Source: Acidobacteriota bacterium
Lineage (GTDB): Bacteria > Acidobacteriota > Terriglobia > Acidiferrales > UBA7541
Direction: 5' to 3'
NCBI GenBank assembly: GCA_021812285.1
Contig: JAKAOH010000013.1
Span: 1-36,190, forward strand
Length of the DNA stretch: 36,190 nt
Part shown: positions 32,967 to 36,190 of the stretch, in pieces
Layout: the number at the start of each line of letters is the position of its first letter
Position numbering within the stretch: the first letter of the stretch is position 1
Position numbers and translations under genes: made by a program
The notes under the pieces: generated by a model
Database searches by the model: none
What the model was told of the DNA's origin: nothing
Seen by the model: only the letters and a program-made list of their open reading frames with translations

Positions 32967-33254
32967 CTACTGAACCATTCGGCTGCATGCGGAATTTGCT
33001 GGAGCCAGGCCCTCTTGTCGGTGCACGTACCGGTAGATTCTCACTCTTCCTAGATCTGCCCTCAGCTGGCAAAATCCCCCCTCCCCTTCGATTGCCAGTT
33101 CTTCCCGTGCCGGTTCCAGTCTCGAGAACTTCGCCACTAGAAAGCTCCCGTCCGAAAAAATCACCAGCACGAAGCATCGAGGTCCCAGCCACGCGGCTAG
33201 CTGCCGCACGCGTGCGCCGATTCCTCTTCCGAGTTGTCCTAGGAAGTTGCCCAT
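32967..33254 (-). CDS. Small phage protein, beta-rich
   Basis: 95 aa from ATG 33254, with GGAG 5 nt upstream; the open frame extends to 33596 but the upstream part overlaps the 33239-33484 gene. An amphipathic helix at the N-terminus (FLGQLGRGIGARVRQLAAWL) is followed by strands (CFVLVIFSDGSFLVAKFSRL, RVRIYRYVHRQEGL). Overlaps the upstream gene end by 16 nt. Function unknown. Confidence 0.55.
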   Translation of the reverse strand: MGNFLGQLGRGIGARVRQLAAWLGPRCFVLVIFSDGSFLVAKFSRLEPAREELAIEGEGGFCQLRADLGRVRIYRYVHRQEGLAPANSACSRMVQ

Positions 33255-33484
33255 AGCAACTCCAAATCCAACACCTGTTTGAACCAGCGGACGGCGTCGG
33301 CTTCGCATACCATCGGCAGTGTGTCCACCGACACGGTTGCCCCGCGCCCGTCGCTGCGCTGCGCCTTCAGCGTTACCACGCCTTGTTTCTTCCACCAATC
33401 CACCAGTTCCCAACCCGGCGGCAGGAGTGACGGGATCCCTCCGCTGTGGATGGCTGCCGATTCGCTCTGTTCTTCCCTTGGCAT
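33239..33484 (-). CDS. Small phage protein
   Basis: 81 aa, ATG 33484 with AGGAG 7 nt upstream. Central Trp/Lys-rich part (LLPPGWELVDWWKKQGVVTLKAQ) and a C-terminal helix (VCEADAVRWFKQVLDLELLW). No family. The 135 nt between this gene and the next upstream one hold no convincing gene. Confidence 0.55.
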   Translation of the reverse strand: MPREEQSESAAIHSGGIPSLLPPGWELVDWWKKQGVVTLKAQRSDGRGATVSVDTLPMVCEADAVRWFKQVLDLELLWATS

Positions 33485-33619
33485 CCAGGCGCTCCTGGGC
33501 CGTCGAGGTGGCTTCTTCGCTCACAATGTTCCCCTCGGACGACCGTCGTCCTGCCGCCTCTTGCGAGGGTTCTGCGTTCGGAAATCGGGCCTGCATCCTG
33601 TCGCGTGGGCTCTTCGCGT

Positions 33620-33991
33620 CTATCGCTGCAGCCTGACGGTGATTGCGCCGCCGCCCGTTTGCGAATTCAGCAGGACGCGCACAAACCGGCCTCGGAAATT
33701 GGTCAGCTTCACCGATTCCCCGGCCGTGTTCGACGACGTGTACTCGGTGAAATAGTTCCCATTGGCGTCGTCCACCGCCGATTGCACTTCCACCGATACG
33801 GCCGTCGGCGCGCTCGCGTAGCTGATATCGAGCCGCAGTTCGCTCGGTCCGCCGGCGGCTCCGTCGTACGATTCGCCAATAGCGTATTGCTGGCTCGCCT
33901 GAGGCGCCGTCGGCGTCTCCGCGTTGAAGGGATACACCACGTCTCCTGGGTAGATTGCATAGGGCGGGTTCTGCGTGTTGTAGTTCGGCAC
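33620..33991 (-). CDS. Phage structural protein, beta-rich
   Basis: 123 aa from GTG 33991, chosen because GAGGAGG lies 5 nt upstream; the open frame reaches 34051 but overlaps the terminase. The sequence is Thr/Ser/Asn/Tyr-rich (YNTQNPPYAIYPGDVVYPFN) with beta strands at the end (LRLDISYASAPTAVSVEVQSAVDD, FVRVLLNSQTGGGAITVRLQ). It resembles small decoration or fibre proteins but has no named family. Confidence 0.65.
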   Translation of the reverse strand: MPNYNTQNPPYAIYPGDVVYPFNAETPTAPQASQQYAIGESYDGAAGGPSELRLDISYASAPTAVSVEVQSAVDDANGNYFTEYTSSNTAGESVKLTNFRGRFVRVLLNSQTGGGAITVRLQR

Positions 33992-34001
33992 GTTTGCCTC
34001 C

Positions 34002-35457
34002 TCAATGCTGTTGCGACGGAATTGCCCATCGGTGCTTTGGCCGTCGCGCAAAGCTCATTCCTTTATGTTCTTCCTCGTCCGTTGCCGCCTTGAGCGCTTG
34101 GAGCGCCCGCAAAGTTGGGTCGCTTGCGGTCACTCGCTCCGCCACGCGTTCTGCGAGCGGCTTGTGGGCTCGTCCGAATCTTCCTTTCAGTCCGTAGCGC
34201 GCCGCGTCTGCCGGATCGTCACCATCCGTCTTCGCCACGTCCTCTGTGTCTCTTTCATCTCGCACGAGTGCCGGAATCGTCTGGACCAGCCAGGGACAGT
34301 TGTCGGCGATTTTCCACTTGCCGTCCCTCAGCATTTGATACATCAGCATCCAGCCGCCTTTGCGGTCGGTGTCCGAGGGCGTCGGTGCCGGTATGTCGTG
34401 CTCTCGCAGCACCTCCGCCATCTGTAACGCCGCCGTCTTTTCCTCGGTTCTCCTCGCGAAGGCGTCGTGGCTCAGGTAAAACGCCTCGATCCGTTCTCCG
34501 TTCGATCGCTCGGCGATCTCTTTCGCCAGTTCGCCGGGAGTCATCCGGTTCCGGATCAGTTCCCGGTATGTCCATACCGTGGTCCCATCCCACGCATGCC
34601 AGTAGATTGCGGAGTTGTGGGCGAATCCCCAGTCCGCCGAAATCCACCGTGGCCACCATTCCTCGATCGGAATCTCTCTTCCGGGAACAACGTGTCGCGT
34701 CGGTTCAAATACGTCGAAGAATTGCCCGGCAAACAGGTCCCAACTGCCTTCTGCGTAAGCTTTTGCCAGATCGGTCGGTAGTGTTTTCAACTCTTCGTAG
34801 TAGCTCAGGCTCAGGTAGGGATTGTCTTCCGCTCGAGCCGGTACGAACGCGAACTCTCCCGCCAACGGCTCCAGTTCCCGGGGGAAACTTCCGGTCAACC
34901 CATAGAGCTTTTACCCATCCGTGTCCCACGCCGCCAGGATTGGTCGCCGCCGCAAACCGCGGCCCGTTGACCCCTGGCCATCGCAATCGCGTTCGCAGAA
35001 AGTCGAAGGTTTCACGCCGGTTTTTTGTCAGTTCGTCAACCGCAATCGCGGCGAATTCGGCCGACTGATATTTCGCCGGATCATCCAGGTTTCGTAGCGC
35101 GATCCTCCCGCCGCCCCATTCGTCTCGCAAAACGAAATCCCGTGTCGTTCCCCTGTGTAATCGCCCCAGTTCCGGCGCGAATTCCATTTCGATCTTGCTG
35201 ATCTGCCTGTCCTGCAATGCTGGATAGTCCTCGCAGAAGAGCGCTACCTGCGCTCCCGGAACGCCTCGTTCTGCCAGGTCGATCAGATACGCTAAAAGCC
35301 ACCACCGTAGGATGTAACTCTTGCCTCCGCCCATCGCGCCGCCGTAGAGCACGAAGCGATTCTTCGCCACCACGTCCAGGAACTGCTTCTGCCGTTCTGA
35401 TGGCCGAAACAGATCGATCAACCGTTGCGTTACCGCTTCTCCCTCCATCTCGCTCAT
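34002..35457 (-). pseudogene. Large terminase subunit, split by a frameshift in a C5 run
   Basis: ATG 35457 overlaps the stop of the upstream gene (ATGA). Part one has the packaging ATPase: Walker A LYGGAMGGGKS, Walker B AAIAVDELTKN, coupling motif AAATNPGG. Part two, in another frame, continues ELEPLAGEFAFVPARAEDNPYL and holds the nuclease domain (WPRWISADWGFAHNSAIYWH, AFYLSHDAFARRTEE). They join at FP/RELEP if one base of the G5 run (34880-34884; C5 on the gene strand) is dropped, giving about 484 aa, the normal length. Alone, part one stops at 34705 after out-of-frame sequence, so no nuclease would be made. Confidence 0.9.
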
Positions 35458-35702
35458 CCCGCTGCCGCTCGCGGCAACGGAGCGTGCCGCTTCTTCCTCT
35501 TTTCCTTCGGAGGAATCCGCTCATGTTGTGCGATCAAAGCAAACCGAGCTTCTTCACCCAAGCGGGCGCTTCCCGATCCTCGCGGCCCGCCGCCGTGGGC
35601 GTGTTTCCGGGCAAACTCCAGCGTCGTCATTCCCGCTGCCCGCGCCATCCGCCGCAGCGCCCCCGGCCGTTTCACCGCTCCCTGCATCCACTTTTCGCCC
35701 AT
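35454..35702 (-). CDS. Small pre-terminase phage protein
   Basis: 82 aa from ATG 35702 (MGEKWMQGAVKRPGALRRMA), with GGAGGG 5 nt upstream; the open frame extends to 35762. The start matches a common phage type (WxxGAxKRPGALxxxAxxAGM...FARKHAH) found just before terminase genes, of unknown role and basic. The C-terminus is Lys/Arg/Pro-rich. Overlaps the terminase start by 4 nt. It might act as a small terminase, but this is not known. Confidence 0.7.
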   Translation of the reverse strand: MGEKWMQGAVKRPGALRRMARAAGMTTLEFARKHAHGGGPRGSGSARLGEEARFALIAQHERIPPKEKRKKRHAPLPRAAAG

Positions 35703-35768
35703 TGCAGCCCTCCGCATGCTCCCGCGCAATTGGCTAACCTTTTTCCCGTTCTTACGGTTCACCCTCGC

Positions 35769-36032
35769 TTAGCAAACTGCGCAAACGATTTCGCTCTCGA
35801 AAACAGGTCCCCGATTTCCATGTCTCACCGCGTTTGTCCTCGGCAACCCTTCTAGGTTGATCTGCCGAGGTGCTTCGTTTACCCATTCGGGCAATCTGTC
35901 CGTCTTTCCCCACAGTTCCGCTATCTCGCGCGTTGCCGTTCTGCTAGTCGCCGCACGGAAAACAACCCTTGCCGCGATCAGTTCCGCCCACGTTGGTACG
36001 TGCCTGGCATCCCCAGTTCCGCTGTTCATCAC
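35769..36032 (-). CDS. Small phage protein of unknown function
   Basis: 87 aa from GTG 36032 (or ATG 36029); GAGG stands 9 nt upstream. Contains VPTWAELIAARVVFRAATSRTATREIAELWG-type helices and an aromatic KTDRLPEWVNEAPRQ. No family recognised. First clear gene of the late run within the window. Confidence 0.5.
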   Translation of the reverse strand: MMNSGTGDARHVPTWAELIAARVVFRAATSRTATREIAELWGKTDRLPEWVNEAPRQINLEGLPRTNAVRHGNRGPVFESEIVCAVC

Positions 36033-36043
36033 CTGAAAGAGCC

Positions 36044-36115
36044 TCAGAAACCGTGGCTCGACAACCGTTTTGTGCAGCCTGCGGATTTAAGCCTCTCGAA
36101 GAAGTCTTCTCCCAT
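36044..36115 (-). CDS. Possible 23-aa peptide at the window edge
   Basis: ATG 36115 has GGGGAGGC close upstream and encodes MGEDFFERLKSAGCTKRL and a few more residues, with stop at 36044. It is very short. It may be a real leader peptide or the front of a gene broken by a frameshift, since the next frame over continues into the 35769-36032 gene (VEPRFLRLFQV) without a stop. Confidence 0.3.
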   Translation of the reverse strand: MGEDFFERLKSAGCTKRLSSHGF

Positions 36116-36190
36116 CCTCTGCCTCCCCTGAACCCCTCTCGTTTGCTATTGTCGAAAATTGGCAGGGTGGGCTGCCCGTCGCTAGCCCCG

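Larger units (their letters stand above)
20926..36190. mobile_element. Prophage or phage-derived region, running off the right edge
   Basis: From 20926 on, genes are short, densely packed and phage-typed: RHH-like regulator, zinc ribbon, winged-helix protein, HTH protein, lysis-type proteins, transglycosylase, tail proteins and large terminase. The late block is one continuous minus-strand run from 36032 to 23638, meeting the plus-strand early block at about 23540-23637. No integrase, portal or major capsid protein is seen, and no att duplication can be identified, so the left border (near 20900) is an estimate. Two late genes are frameshifted. Confidence 0.85.

Overview
The window reads as chromosome of a GC-rich, Gram-negative bacterium, most likely an acidobacterium. 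Lipid A synthesis (lpxB) shows an outer membrane. The sigma-54 activator, the short PilZ-like protein, the secreted six-hairpin glycosidase and the dispersed palindromic repeats all fit soil Acidobacteriota. The taxonomic call is inference from gene style, not from a marker-gene comparison.

Positions 1-20475 are host chromosome. On the minus strand, reading from right to left, a tight operon runs from a conserved unknown protein (8140-7469) through a lipoprotein and two ABC half-exporters to lpxB, followed by a secreted M1-peptidase-like protein cut by the left edge. The junctions are 4-nt overlaps (lipoprotein/ABC, ABC/ABC) and a 17-nt overlap (ABC/lpxB). The ABC pair has one canonical and one degenerate ATP site. 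Next comes the conserved cluster SRP RNA - dnaX - ybaB - recR (12219-9155, minus strand) with a membrane-anchored coiled-coil protein behind it. After that come a secreted plus-strand protein, a sigma-54 activator whose receiver domain has lost its phosphorylation residues, a PilZ-like small protein, a PPOX-class flavin/F420 oxidoreductase, a lone TIR-domain protein, a secreted glycosidase with a good sigma-70 promoter, and tRNA-Gln(UUG).

Positions of about 20926-36190 are phage-derived and run off the right edge. A left block (20926-21448, minus) has a ribbon-helix-helix-like protein next to a 14-bp palindrome. A plus-strand early-type block (21628-23534) has a small membrane protein, a zinc ribbon, a winged-helix replication-type protein and an HTH protein of a kind I associate with actinobacteriophages. 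A long minus-strand late block (36032-23638) begins with a small pre-terminase protein and the large terminase. It continues through many small proteins, a GNAT-like protein, a large tail protein, a lytic transglycosylase, holin- and spanin-like membrane proteins, and a fibre protein with a C-terminal Hint-like domain. Many neighbours overlap by 1-4 nt, so the reading frames are coherent.

Two phage genes, terminase and the large tail protein, are each split by a single extra base in a C/G homopolymer. No portal, major capsid or integrase gene is recognisable in the window, although the late operon passes directly from terminase to small proteins and tail genes. The most interesting points are the TIR protein with its amidotransferase-like front half, the catalytically dead M1-like protein, the pseudo-receiver activator, the lpxB-linked asymmetric exporter, the homopolymer frameshifts, and the missing head module.
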